DNA from: Pseudomonas viridiflava
Lineage (GTDB): Bacteria > Pseudomonadota > Gammaproteobacteria > Pseudomonadales > Pseudomonadaceae
Length of the DNA stretch: 64,000 bases
Direction: 5' to 3'
Assembly (NCBI RefSeq): GCF_900580865.1
Contig: NZ_UTBZ01000014.1
Span: forward strand, 294,352-358,351
Shown: one piece after another, positions 17,615 to 26,594 of the stretch
Layout of the letters: each line of letters starts with the position of its first letter
Numbering within the stretch: position 1 is the stretch's first letter
Translations under genes and position numbers: made by a program
Notes under the pieces: generated by a model
What the model was told of the DNA's origin: nothing
The model's input: the letters and a program-made list of their open reading frames with translations, nothing else
Databases searched by the model: none

Positions 17615-18433
17615 TTAACGCAACAGATCGATGCGCAGGCCAGAGCCTTCGACACTGCCGGTTTCCATCCGTGCAGCCCGCACGCCTTGATTGATCAGCG
17701 CCTGACGCCAGGCTTCGGCCTTGGGCCCGGACACCGTCACCCGCAACGTCGTGTCGAGGTTAAGGCCACGGGAGATCAGCCGCAGCCAGGTGTCATCCGG
17801 CTCATTCACGCGATCGGGGAAGTCCAGCTCACCGGTGCTTTTGAGCTGACGCAACAGGGTCGCCGAAGTCGGCAGCAACTCACCCAGCGGTGCAACCGCC
17901 TCGAACTGCTCGACATGCAGATAGGCTTTGCGATTGCCGCGGGTGATGCTGTAAAGCGCCACCAGCGTGTTGTCCCGCGGTGCCGCCAGCCTCAACAGCA
18001 GGTAGGCCTGTTGCTCGTCGGCGCCATACAGTTTGGCGTTTCCGAATACCTCGTTGGCCCACAGGCTGCTTTCGCCGCAATCACGCGCCTGACACCAGAA
18101 CAGCAATTCGGCGTCCTGCTTTTGCAAGGCTTCGCGGGCGGCGGTGAAGGCTTCGGTAGCGGAATGTTCGGGTGGCAACTCGTAGGTCACCGACGTGGTT
18201 TGGCCGCGGGCGGTGACCTGGCCATCGAAACGCAGCTGGCCACTGATCTTGCGGATCGAACCCAGCGGATAGATGCGCTCAAGCTCCACGGGCGGGCGAT
18301 AGTCGACGATTTGCGCGTCGGCCAGACGCGGCACGATCTGCAGGTCCTGACTGCCCGGCACATCGGCGGCGAACGAAACGGTACTGAAACAGCACAGTGC
18401 CAACAGACTGAGTGAGCGCATAGTCAGGCTCAT
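17615..18433 (-). CDS. DUF4892-type periplasmic protein
   Basis: A protein of 272 residues (268 if it starts at ATG 18421) with a signal peptide (MRSLSLLALCCFSTVSFAAD). The mature part matches my memory of the DUF4892 family found in Pseudomonas and relatives: VPRLADAQIVDYRPPVELERIYPLGSIRKIS early, and a C-terminal segment PDDTWLRLISRGLNLDTTLRVTVSGPKAEAWR. The function is unknown. It lies downstream of the two hydrolase genes on the same strand, but its 3' neighbour is in a separate unit. The start overlaps no coding sequence. Confidence 0.75.
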   Translation of the reverse strand: MSLTMRSLSLLALCCFSTVSFAADVPGSQDLQIVPRLADAQIVDYRPPVELERIYPLGSIRKISGQLRFDGQVTARGQTTSVTYELPPEHSATEAFTAAREALQKQDAELLFWCQARDCGESSLWANEVFGNAKLYGADEQQAYLLLRLAAPRDNTLVALYSITRGNRKAYLHVEQFEAVAPLGELLPTSATLLRQLKSTGELDFPDRVNEPDDTWLRLISRGLNLDTTLRVTVSGPKAEAWRQALINQGVRAARMETGSVEGSGLRIDLLR

Positions 18434-18536
18434 CGGATCGGCAATGCTGGATGATTCGAGGTCGCAGCGGTGTAGAAATCCATCGTGGTTGTCTCCCATT
18501 TCAACCCGCCCAGCCTCGACAGTTGCCCGCAGCAAG

Positions 18537-19391
18537 TCAAGGAATGGCGAAGAACCGATTGAAACAGTCTGCGACAAGGTTCGCCCCGGCCTCATCGTTC
18601 AGGTGCAAATGGTGCCCGCCCGCCAACTGTTCCCGGCTAAAGGGTAGACGTTCCAGCAGCTCGGGATGTTTGGCCAGCATGCCCTCGGCCGCGACCACCA
18701 GATGCGCCGGACAACTGACCCGCAGCGCGAAAGCCATCGCCTGTTCCTGGGTCAGGCGCAGCGGCGACGGCAGGGTCAGGCGATTGTCGGTGCGCCAGGT
18801 GTAACCGCCAGGCACTGGCATCAAACCGCGTTGCGCGAGCAATTCGGCGGCTTCGCGACTGACCGCCACCAGCCCCTTCATCCGCGCTTCGATGGCGCGG
18901 TCGAGGGTGTTGTAAACCGGTTTGCGTTTCTCGCGCAGATCCAGTTGCGCTTGCAGCGCCATGCCCATACGTTCGGCGGCATTTTCGCCTTTGTCTGTAG
19001 GCGGAATGACGCCGTCGATCAGCGCCAGATGGCTGATGCGTTCCGGCAATGAACCCGCCAGCACCATCGAAACAATTGCGCCCATCGAATGCCCGAGCAG
19101 GCCGAAACGCTTCCAGCCCAGCTGTTCAGCGACTTGCAGCACGTCATGGGCGTAGTCCCACAGCGCATAGCCGGCACCGTTTGGCCGATGCCCGGAATGC
19201 CCGTGACCAGCCATGTCCAACGCGATGATGCGCAAGCCTTTGAGCTTGGGTGCCAGACGGGCAAAGCTGTTGGCGTTGTCGAGCCAGCCATGCAGGGCGA
19301 TCACCGGTAAACCGTCCTCAGGCCCGAACAAATGCGCAGCCAACTCGATATGCGGCAGGCTCAGGCGCACTTCTTCGAAGGTCGGGCTCAT
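18537..19391 (-). CDS. Alpha/beta-fold hydrolase
   Basis: A 284-residue hydrolase. HGWLDNANSFARLAP gives the oxyanion segment, GHSMG the nucleophile elbow (about residue 100), and a late His in GGHHLHLN the catalytic histidine. ATG 19391 overlaps the stop of the upstream hydrolase by four bases (ATGA), so the two are translationally coupled. By synteny it corresponds to the PA1622 region of P. aeruginosa. Substrate unknown; simple esters are usual for the family. Confidence 0.9.
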   Translation of the reverse strand: MSPTFEEVRLSLPHIELAAHLFGPEDGLPVIALHGWLDNANSFARLAPKLKGLRIIALDMAGHGHSGHRPNGAGYALWDYAHDVLQVAEQLGWKRFGLLGHSMGAIVSMVLAGSLPERISHLALIDGVIPPTDKGENAAERMGMALQAQLDLREKRKPVYNTLDRAIEARMKGLVAVSREAAELLAQRGLMPVPGGYTWRTDNRLTLPSPLRLTQEQAMAFALRVSCPAHLVVAAEGMLAKHPELLERLPFSREQLAGGHHLHLNDEAGANLVADCFNRFFAIP

Positions 19392-20194
19392 GCGCAATCC
19401 TTGTCCTGACGGTTTTCCCAACGGGTAAACAGTTTTTTCAACAACCGTGCGGTGTCCTGCGGACGCTCAAGCGGGAACATGTGCCCGCCAGGCATGCTCA
19501 GCGCTTCGCCTTGGGCCAGACGCGAAACAAAACGGGTGTGATGGCGCATGACCACGCGGCTCTTGTGCCCGCGCACTACCGCCAGCGGCACCTGCAATTG
19601 CCGGGTACAACCAGGACTGGTGTGCGGCACGCCGCGATAGATGCTGATTTCGGTCGCCGGATCGAAGCGCAGGCGCAGCTTGTCGCCGACCTGGTGCAAA
19701 CCGTGTTGCAGGTAGGCATCGAAACACTCCGGGTCGAAACCACGGAACAAGGTCTTACCGGCGAAATAGCTACGCGCGCTGGCGAGATCGGCAAACTCTT
19801 CGCGCCGTCCCAACGTGCGCCCGGCCGGGGTCAGATTGTCGATGAAGCCAAAACGTTTAGCTGCACGGATCACCCACTGATCAGTGCGGGTCAGCACGGG
19901 TGAATCAAGCATCACCACGCCGCGATACAGCTCCGGGCAACGCAGCGCCGCGTGCAGGTGCAACACCCCGCCAAAGGAGTGGCCAACGCCCCACACCGGT
20001 TGATCCTGCTGCTGCAAATGGTGGATCAACTCGTCGACGAGGTTGTACCAGTTGTCATCTGCCGGGAAACGCGGGTCATGGGCATGCTGCTCCAGATGCG
20101 CAACCCGGTACTCGGGCGCCAACGCCGCGAACAACTTGCCATAGGTACCTGAGGGAAAACCGTTGGCGTGGGCGAAAAAGATTGGTTGCGACAT
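19388..20194 (-). CDS. Alpha/beta-fold hydrolase, AHANGFPSG type
   Basis: A 268-residue hydrolase with the N-terminal FFAHANGFPSGTYGKLF and the nucleophile elbow GHSFGG (about residue 92), plus a late GGHMFPLERP that carries the catalytic His. It is a different subgroup from its overlapping partner at 18537, with which it shares only the fold. ATG 20194 is the family start; the ribosome binding site is weak. It corresponds by position to the PA1621 region. Confidence 0.9.
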   Translation of the reverse strand: MSQPIFFAHANGFPSGTYGKLFAALAPEYRVAHLEQHAHDPRFPADDNWYNLVDELIHHLQQQDQPVWGVGHSFGGVLHLHAALRCPELYRGVVMLDSPVLTRTDQWVIRAAKRFGFIDNLTPAGRTLGRREEFADLASARSYFAGKTLFRGFDPECFDAYLQHGLHQVGDKLRLRFDPATEISIYRGVPHTSPGCTRQLQVPLAVVRGHKSRVVMRHHTRFVSRLAQGEALSMPGGHMFPLERPQDTARLLKKLFTRWENRQDKDCA

Positions 20195-20324
20195 GCGGGC
20201 AAATCCATGAGCGGGAAACGTGGCGTTGATTGTCCGTAAGACCGCGTCATACAGCAATGACCGTAACTGCCAGGAATGATGACAGTCGCGCCACAGCCAT
20301 ACCTTATCCACCGCGCTGAATGTG

Positions 20325-20360
20325 CACCTGTCAACTGTCAGTTCTGTCAGTTGACAGGTG
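20325..20360. promoter_or_regulatory. 13-bp perfect inverted repeat upstream of the RHS gene
   Basis: CACCTGTCAACTG at 20325-20337 and CAGTTGACAGGTG at 20348-20360 are exact reverse complements around a ten-base loop. The site lies in the gap between the hydrolase pair and the RHS gene. No T-run follows, so an operator or an RNA hairpin in the leader is more likely than a terminator. Confidence 0.6.
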
Positions 20361-20412
20361 TCGCGCGCGGACCGATAAGAAACTCGTCCTCATTGACCCG
20401 ATCGCAGGCCCC

Positions 20413-23412
20413 ATGACGCACGCTCATACACCTGCCATTCAAGCTTTCGACCCACGCGGGCTGGTACTGCGCAATGTGAGCTATCACCGTCGCGACAGCA
20501 CCTCGGCGCCTGAGGGCTACATCACTCAACAGGCTCATGATGCAGCCGGTCGGACGGTGCTCAATTGCGACCCCAGACTGTTCCTTGAGGACATGCCTGC
20601 GAACCAACGCAATGTACTCAGTCTGTCGAGCGCCCTGCTCCTGAGCGAAAACACTGACGCCGGCTGGCGCTTGCGCCTGAACGCAGAGGATGGCATTTGC
20701 CTTGAAGGCTGGGATCAGAAACGCAACCACAGCCGTACCCGTCATGACGCCCTGCGGCGTCCGAGTGCTACTTATGAGCAATCAGAGGGAGAACCTGAGT
20801 ACTGCACCGAACGCTTCACTTACTTTGCAGGCGCAACTGATGACGGCCATAACCGTTTCGGCCGCTTGATCCGGCGTGACGATACGGCAGGCACCCTGCA
20901 ATTCTCTGACTTCACGATGAGCGGCCAGCCTCTGAATTTGCATCGAACTTTCTGCGTTGACCCCGGATGGACAGTCAACTGGCCGGAATCAGAAGCCGAT
21001 CGCGATGTATTTCTGGAAGAGTGCCCCGCAACGACCCAATTCAGCTACAACCCCATCGGTGAACTGATTACCCAAACGGATGCAATGGGCAACCAGCAAA
21101 CGCTGGTGCAAGATCTGGCAGGCCAATTGAAGGAAACTCGCCTGAAACTGGCGACAAAAGGCGCCAACCAGGCACTGGTCAGCGATATCCGCTACAACGC
21201 ATTTGGCCACATTGAACAACAGCGCGCCGGCAATGGCGTGGTGTCCACCGCGACTTTCAGCCTCGAAGACGGCCGCCTGCAACAGCTGATGACTCGAGCA
21301 GGCAACGGGCCGCCCCTGCAGGATCTGCGCTATGACTATGACGCGGGCGGCAATATTACCTGCATCCTCGATAACGCCGATGCAGTGATCCATCACCGAA
21401 ATCAACGTGCTGCCGCGATCTGCCGTTACCGCTACGACAGTCTCTCGCGCTTGATCGAAGCCAGTGGCCGGCAGATCCGCAATGCGCCCGGCGGGCCTCA
21501 ATTGCCGGAGTTTGTCTCTCCCGCCGACCCGAGCCAACTGGAGAACTACACGCGCTCTTACACCTATGATCCCGCTGGCAATCTATTGCTGACCGAGCAT
21601 CGTGCCGCCAGCGCGAATCGCACTGAACGCACAGTTGTCGCCAGCGCCTGTAATCGTAGCCTGCCGGAAAAACCCGACGGCCAACTACCCACCGAGCAGG
21701 AGATTGCCGCCGCCTACGATGCCAATGGCAACCGCGTGTATCTCCAGTATGGGCAGCCGCTGTCCTGGGATCGACGCAACAGGTTGCAACGGGTCGACCA
21801 CGTTATTCGGGAAAATGAAACGGACGACATCGAGTATTACGTGTACGACAGCGGTGGTCAGCGCCAGCGAAAAGTCCGCGAAGCTTACACCGGTGCGGTG
21901 CAACGGCGCAGTGAAACCCGTTACCTGCCGGGACTGGAGATTCGCATCGACCCGGAACGAATCGTTCACGTCATGACGATCATGGCCGGTCGGGCAACCG
22001 TCCAGGTGCTGCATTTCGAAACAGACCCAACGCACGGCATCCCGCAGAATCAGCAGCGCTATAGCTTCACCGACCACTTGAACTCAAGCACAGTGGAACT
22101 GGATGCACAGGCGCAGATTATCTCGCAAGAGAGCTACTACCCCTACGGAGGGACGAGTTGGTGGGCCGGACGCAGTCAGGTCGAGGCGAACTACAAAACC
22201 CTGCGCTACTCGGGACAGGAGCGCGATGCCAGTGGACTCTATTACTACGGTTTCCGTTACTACGCGCCGTGGCTTCAACGCTGGCTCAGCTCAGATCCGC
22301 TGGGCGTTGCCGAGGGTCTGAACCTGTTTGCCATGGTACGCGGCAATCCCGTCAGGTTTGTTGACAGACAAGGGCTGGCGGGCGTCGATACTGCCAGCGC
22401 AGCGGGCGCGACAGCCAGTCGGGAATTTCTGAGCGCAGCCGTTGGTGCCGCCGTGCAGGCGGCTTTCGTGGGTTTTCTACCTGCGGCGAGCATTGTGGTG
22501 ACGATAGGCGGTTTAGTGGCCGGAGGCATTTCGGGCGGCATCAGTGGCTACGCCGGTACCAATTGGGCGCAAAGCTCTATGTCCGTCAATGACCCGGGAA
22601 GCTGGGGGCCGTTGGCGGCAAAAGTCGGTGGCGCCGCATTGGGTGCGGCGTTGGGCGCCGCGCCTTCCCTGCTTGGCATACTCGATCCGAGAGGCAATAC
22701 AGCGGCTGCCAATCAGATTGGCAGCGCCTTCGGTACAGTGTTTCGTGAGATGTCGGCCCAATACCTCGCCAATGTCGGCCCAAGCAATCCCTCTGTCGAT
22801 CGTGTCGACCTGGTCACGGGAGCGGCCAGTGTCGGGGCAGCAGGGCTGGCAGCAGGTGCCACCGGTTTCGGTGGTTCGGTGCTGTTTGGTACGGATGTCA
22901 CTGGAAACGCTCTGCAGTCCATTCTGTCCGTCTCGGCGGTCACGGCCGCTAGCGCTGCCAGCGCCTCTGCCGTAAGAGGGATGCGCGGGACACCGGCCAA
23001 ACCCTCCAGCAACAGCGAACCGACCATCAATATGGAAAACGCCGTGGTCGGCTACAGCAGCCGCCACTTCTTCTTGTCTCTGGGACAAATCGCCAATATT
23101 GCGGTCGCACAGCTTCCAGGTTACGACGCCCTCAACGTACACACTCAAACAGCGGTAAGCCGGGCAGTCATGAGCGCTGTCGGCGATATACGCTCGACGT
23201 TTGTCACAATTGCGATGCCCGGCCTGAGCGCAGAACTGGACCGAACCTCTTGGGACCTGGAGAAAAACGAGACCGGCGCCGGCATTGTTCGAGAAAGCCC
23301 GCCGACTTCAAGCAATGCAGGTTTCGATCCGGCGGCCACTGAAGTCTTGAATTTCGTCAGTGAAACGGGCCGTGGACAACGAAAATACTCCCGATCAGGA
23401 CTTAATTTCTGA
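20413..23412 (+). CDS. RHS-repeat protein, TccC-like, with unknown C-terminal domain
   Basis: A 999-residue protein with YD/RHS-type repeats (YDYDAGGNITCI, YRYDSLSRLIEASG, YTYDPAGNLLLTEHR, AYDANGNRVYLQYG) and an RHS core end: YSGQERDASGLYYYGFRYYAPWLQRW, SSDPLG (626-631) and the expected self-cleavage region DRQGL (651-655). In TccC and Rhs proteins the shell encloses a C-terminal toxin released after this point. Here the tail is 344 residues: a Gly/Ala-rich hydrophobic stretch (about 660-870) and a polar end without a toxin motif I recognise. No TcA, TcB or VgrG gene and no plain immunity gene are adjacent. It lies between genes that are close neighbours in P. aeruginosa, so it is probably an insertion. 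Start ATG 20413; the ribosome binding site is weak. Confidence 0.85.
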   Translation: MTHAHTPAIQAFDPRGLVLRNVSYHRRDSTSAPEGYITQQAHDAAGRTVLNCDPRLFLEDMPANQRNVLSLSSALLLSENTDAGWRLRLNAEDGICLEGWDQKRNHSRTRHDALRRPSATYEQSEGEPEYCTERFTYFAGATDDGHNRFGRLIRRDDTAGTLQFSDFTMSGQPLNLHRTFCVDPGWTVNWPESEADRDVFLEECPATTQFSYNPIGELITQTDAMGNQQTLVQDLAGQLKETRLKLATKGANQALVSDIRYNAFGHIEQQRAGNGVVSTATFSLEDGRLQQLMTRAGNGPPLQDLRYDYDAGGNITCILDNADAVIHHRNQRAAAICRYRYDSLSRLIEASGRQIRNAPGGPQLPEFVSPADPSQLENYTRSYTYDPAGNLLLTEHRAASANRTERTVVASACNRSLPEKPDGQLPTEQEIAAAYDANGNRVYLQYGQPLSWDRRNRLQRVDHVIRENETDDIEYYVYDSGGQRQRKVREAYTGAVQRRSETRYLPGLEIRIDPERIVHVMTIMAGRATVQVLHFETDPTHGIPQNQQRYSFTDHLNSSTVELDAQAQIISQESYYPYGGTSWWAGRSQVEANYKTLRYSGQERDASGLYYYGFRYYAPWLQRWLSSDPLGVAEGLNLFAMVRGNPVRFVDRQGLAGVDTASAAGATASREFLSAAVGAAVQAAFVGFLPAASIVVTIGGLVAGGISGGISGYAGTNWAQSSMSVNDPGSWGPLAAKVGGAALGAALGAAPSLLGILDPRGNTAAANQIGSAFGTVFREMSAQYLANVGPSNPSVDRVDLVTGAASVGAAGLAAGATGFGGSVLFGTDVTGNALQSILSVSAVTAASAASASAVRGMRGTPAKPSSNSEPTINMENAVVGYSSRHFFLSLGQIANIAVAQLPGYDALNVHTQTAVSRAVMSAVGDIRSTFVTIAMPGLSAELDRTSWDLEKNETGAGIVRESPPTSSNAGFDPAATEVLNFVSETGRGQRKYSRSGLNF

Positions 23413-23442
23413 GCAGCAAACGATGCGCAAAAGCAGCCGCAG

Positions 23443-23886
23443 TCACTGCACTGGCGGCTGCTCACCCAACGGCACCACCGCCATGGTCAGCCGCGACACA
23501 CAACTGGCCTTGCCTTCATCACTGGTCAAACGGATATCCCACACGTGCGTGGTACGGCCAATGTGAATCGGCTTGGCCACCGCGGTCACCCGACCACTGC
23601 GCAAACCCCGTAAGTGGTTGGCGTTGATCTCCAGTCCCACGCAATAAAACTTACTGGCATCGATGCACAGATAACTGGCCATCGAACCGACGGATTCCGC
23701 CAGTACCACCGATGCGCCGCCATGCAGTAAACCGTAGGGCTGATGGGTGCGATGGTCGATGACCATGCTCGCGGTCAGCGACTCTTCGTCGAACGCTTCG
23801 AAGCGGATGTCCAGCACTTCGCCAATGGTGTTCTTCTGGATTGCATTCAATTGCTCGATATTGGGAGTGGTACGCCACAAGCTCAT
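23443..23886 (-). CDS. Hotdog-fold acyl-CoA thioesterase (PaaI/YdiI-like)
   Basis: A 147-residue hotdog thioesterase. The motif THQPYGLLHGGASVVLAESVGS (about 54-75) carries the catalytic region with the Glu after the HGG turn, as in YdiI/MenI and PA1618. It would hydrolyse aromatic or acyl-CoA thioesters in the cytoplasm. AGGAAG precedes ATG 23886. The acyl-CoA ligase gene lies 31 bases upstream on the same strand, so the pair probably forms an operon in which one activates and the other releases acyl groups. Confidence 0.92.
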   Translation of the reverse strand: MSLWRTTPNIEQLNAIQKNTIGEVLDIRFEAFDEESLTASMVIDHRTHQPYGLLHGGASVVLAESVGSMASYLCIDASKFYCVGLEINANHLRGLRSGRVTAVAKPIHIGRTTHVWDIRLTSDEGKASCVSRLTMAVVPLGEQPPVQ

Positions 23887-23917
23887 CGCAAACTTCCTTT
23901 GTTGTTTTAGTGGTCGC

Positions 23918-25573
23918 TCAATCCTGCCACAGCACCGCCTCGCTGCGCTCGCTCCATTCTTCAAAACGCGCACCGTATGTGTCTTCAATGACGTTGCGCT
24001 TGATCTTCAGCGTCGGCGTGAGAAAGCCGTTTTCCACCGCCCAGCTGTCCTTGACCACCACCAGTCGGCGCAGGCGCTCATGCTTGTCGAGCGCGGCGTT
24101 GACCTCCTCCAGGAGTTTTTCCAGGCTCGAATGCAGACTCGCCCGGCCCTCCTCCTGATTGACGCTCGATAGCACGCACAAACCCAGCGGCGCACTCAAC
24201 CCATCCCCCACCACGCACACCTGTTCAATCCGTGAATGCACCGCCAGGCGATTTTCGATCGGCGCCGGGGCGACGTATTTGCCTTTGCTGGTCTTGAAGA
24301 TTTCCTTGAGTCGGCCGGTCAGGCGCAGGCGCCCTTCAGTATCCTGCTCGCCCTTGTCGCCGGTGCGCAGAAAACCGTCCTCGGTCAGGGTCTCGGCGGT
24401 TTTCTGCGGTTCCTTGAAGTAACCGAGCATGTTCGCCTGACTGCGTACCTGCACCTCGCCCGACTCATCGATACGCACTTCGACATCGGGGCACGGTTTG
24501 CCGATCCAGCCCTGCTTGTATTGCCCCGGCAGGCAGATATGCGAGTAGCCGCAGCTCTCGGTCATGCCGTAGACCTCCAGCACATCGAGGCCGAGTTTCT
24601 GATACCAGGCGAGCAAGGTCTGCGGCACCGGCGCGGCGCCGGACAATGCCACGCGCAAGGCATCCAGGCCCAGGCCCGCAAGCACTTTGTGCCCGACACG
24701 TTTGCCTATGAACGGCAGGCCGAGGAGAAAATCCAGACGCTTCGCCGGGATCTTGCTGTACACGCCCATCTGGAATTTGGTCCAGATCCTCGGTACGCCG
24801 AACATCGCGGTTGGCCGTGCACGCTGCAGATCGGTAATGAACGTGTCGAGGCTCTCGGCAAAGAACACCGTTTGCCCGGTGTAGATCGACGCCAGTTCCA
24901 CGAACATCCGCTCGGCGACGTGGCACAGCGGCAAATACGAGAGCAATCGATCGTTCTCGTTAAGCCCGAACAACTGCGTGCCACGGGTCGTGGCGAAACC
25001 CAGATTGGCAAAACTGTGCATCACGCCTTTGGGCAGGCCGGTGGTGCCGGAGGTGTAGATAATCGTCGCCAGTTGCTCGGCCGCCGGGCGCGGATCGTCC
25101 TGAATCGGTGAGCTGCGCTGCAGGTCGGCCCAACTGAAATCAAAATCCCCGGGCGGGTGCAGTGGCAGGCTGATGGTCGGCAGATCCGCCGGCACGCCTT
25201 TGGACATGTTCGGCCAGTCGTCGAGCTTGCCGATGAAAGCCAGAACGCTTTCCGAGTGATTGAGTACTTGCGCGACGGAGTCGGCGGTCAGGTTGGGATA
25301 CAGCGGAACGGAAACGTGCCCGGCCATCCAGATCGCCAGGTCGGCGATGATCCAGTGCGCGCAGTTTTTCGAGATCAGGGCGATGTGGCTGCCTTGCGGC
25401 AATTCACGGGCGCGCAACCAGTGCGCGGCGCAGCGAGCCTGATGGCCGACGTCAGCCCAGCTCAGCGTCTCGACCTGACCACCGCCGCTGGGCTGCACGA
25501 GGAAGCGCTGGCGCGGGTGCCGCGCTTCACGTTCGTAAAACACGTCCAGCGGCAAACGGAAGGCGGCAGACAT
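23918..25573 (-). CDS. AMP-binding acyl-CoA synthetase
   Basis: A 551-residue ANL-superfamily adenylate-forming enzyme that activates a fatty or related acid with ATP and CoA. The P-loop TIIYTSGTTGLPKGVMHS, the YGMTES motif, and FLRTGDKGEQDTEGRLRLTGRLKEIFKTSKGKYVAP (hinge and catalytic Lys region) are present in order. AGGAG lies eight bases before ATG 25573. It is co-transcribed with the downstream thioesterase and matches PA1617 by position. The long-chain FadD-like class fits best; chain specificity is unknown. Confidence 0.92.
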   Translation of the reverse strand: MSAAFRLPLDVFYEREARHPRQRFLVQPSGGGQVETLSWADVGHQARCAAHWLRARELPQGSHIALISKNCAHWIIADLAIWMAGHVSVPLYPNLTADSVAQVLNHSESVLAFIGKLDDWPNMSKGVPADLPTISLPLHPPGDFDFSWADLQRSSPIQDDPRPAAEQLATIIYTSGTTGLPKGVMHSFANLGFATTRGTQLFGLNENDRLLSYLPLCHVAERMFVELASIYTGQTVFFAESLDTFITDLQRARPTAMFGVPRIWTKFQMGVYSKIPAKRLDFLLGLPFIGKRVGHKVLAGLGLDALRVALSGAAPVPQTLLAWYQKLGLDVLEVYGMTESCGYSHICLPGQYKQGWIGKPCPDVEVRIDESGEVQVRSQANMLGYFKEPQKTAETLTEDGFLRTGDKGEQDTEGRLRLTGRLKEIFKTSKGKYVAPAPIENRLAVHSRIEQVCVVGDGLSAPLGLCVLSSVNQEEGRASLHSSLEKLLEEVNAALDKHERLRRLVVVKDSWAVENGFLTPTLKIKRNVIEDTYGARFEEWSERSEAVLWQD

Positions 25574-25676
25574 GCGACTCGCTCCTGTTTTTCGGGTCTG
25601 GAGCAAGCGTAGTCAACCAAGCAAGTGCTTGGTTGGAAAATTCACACAAATAATTTCATGGGTTGGCATAAACCAA

Positions 25677-25765
25677 TGTGGGAGCGAGCCTGCTCGCGAA
25701 TGCAGTGTGTCAGACACATAAAGGGTGAATGACACGCCGCTTTCGCGAGCAGGCTCGCTCCCACA
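25677..25765. repeat. REPIN
   Basis: Inverted pair of the main REP between sixA and the acyl-CoA synthetase gene. Confidence 0.92.
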
Positions 25766-25776
25766 AGGGATCAGCG

Positions 25777-26229
25777 TTACGGATGTTTGAGGCTATTGAG
25801 GGTCATCGAACCTATCAGCAACTCCGGGCTTTCCAGCTCAGCCAACCCGGCCGTACTGACCTTCTCCGGTGGATACCCGGCGCCATGCTGCAGATAGCTA
25901 AGCAGATTGCCCACCAACGGGTTGTGGCTGACCAGCAGCACGTTACTCACCGACACCAGTTGATCAGTCACCTTGTCCGGATCAACCTCAGGCGTCAGCC
26001 ACTCGACCGTGCGAATCTCCGGCTCGAAACCCAGCGCCTCGCGGACAATCTGCGCAGTCTGCTGCGCGCGCAGATAAGGGCTGGCGTAAATCGCCGTCAG
26101 CGGCTGGCCGATCAAACGCGCGGCGCTGCTCAGGGCTTCTTTGCGACCGTGATCGGTCAGCTCCCGTTCGGAATCGGGGCACGAGCCGTAAGGCACGGCC
26201 TCGCCGTGACGCAATACCCAGAGTTTCAT
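25777..26229 (-). CDS. sixA: Phosphohistidine phosphatase SixA
   Basis: A 150-residue histidine-phosphatase protein. It begins MKLWVLRHGEA, where RHG holds the phosphohistidine residue, and carries a second conserved His in LLVSHNPLVGN. SixA removes phosphate from HPt domains of hybrid kinase systems and from PTS-Ntr components. It overlaps the DUF4389 gene upstream by four bases. Hybrid kinases with HPt partners (GacS, PA1611-like) are present in this window. Confidence 0.92.
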   Translation of the reverse strand: MKLWVLRHGEAVPYGSCPDSERELTDHGRKEALSSAARLIGQPLTAIYASPYLRAQQTAQIVREALGFEPEIRTVEWLTPEVDPDKVTDQLVSVSNVLLVSHNPLVGNLLSYLQHGAGYPPEKVSTAGLAELESPELLIGSMTLNSLKHP

Positions 26230-26573
26230 AGTTTGGGTTCCTCATCTCGGACCGGATGCGGTGCGGGGGCGACGGCGTGCGGCGCTTCACCTTCCGGGGT
26301 ACGCGGCGTTGGCCAGTCGGCGAACGGCCACGGTTTCTGGTCGCTGTGGAAGCTGCCGAAGCGGCCGATCTGCGCCAGAAACTGGCTCAGGCTGTCGCCG
26401 AAGTTCATCAGGCTGGCGCTCGGCGCGCCATAGATCAAACGATAGATCAGTTGCACCAGCACCACCGCGCCGAGGATGAACTGCGCCACTTGCCAGACCA
26501 GCACGTAAACGATCATCCACAACACGCGCAGGAGGATGGATTCGTACTTGGCTTCGGTTTTCGGATCGTTCAT
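26226..26573 (-). CDS. DUF4389 membrane protein
   Basis: A 115-residue protein with two hydrophobic segments (about 15-48, LLRVLWMIVYVLVWQVAQFILGAVVLVQLIYRL) followed by a soluble, proline-rich tail. This matches the DUF4389 family that sits beside gpsA in Pseudomonas. Its stop overlaps the sixA start by four bases, implying translational coupling. The function is unknown. Confidence 0.85.
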   Translation of the reverse strand: MNDPKTEAKYESILLRVLWMIVYVLVWQVAQFILGAVVLVQLIYRLIYGAPSASLMNFGDSLSQFLAQIGRFGSFHSDQKPWPFADWPTPRTPEGEAPHAVAPAPHPVRDEEPKL

Positions 26574-26594
26574 GGCTTGCTACTCCCGGCTCAC

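Noticed and set aside
20413..23412. Complete insecticidal Tc toxin locus
   Set aside because: Only one TccC-like gene is present; no TcA or TcB-type genes flank it.
20413..23412. Prophage or integrative element around the RHS gene
   Set aside because: No integrase, attachment-site duplication or phage gene is visible on either side.
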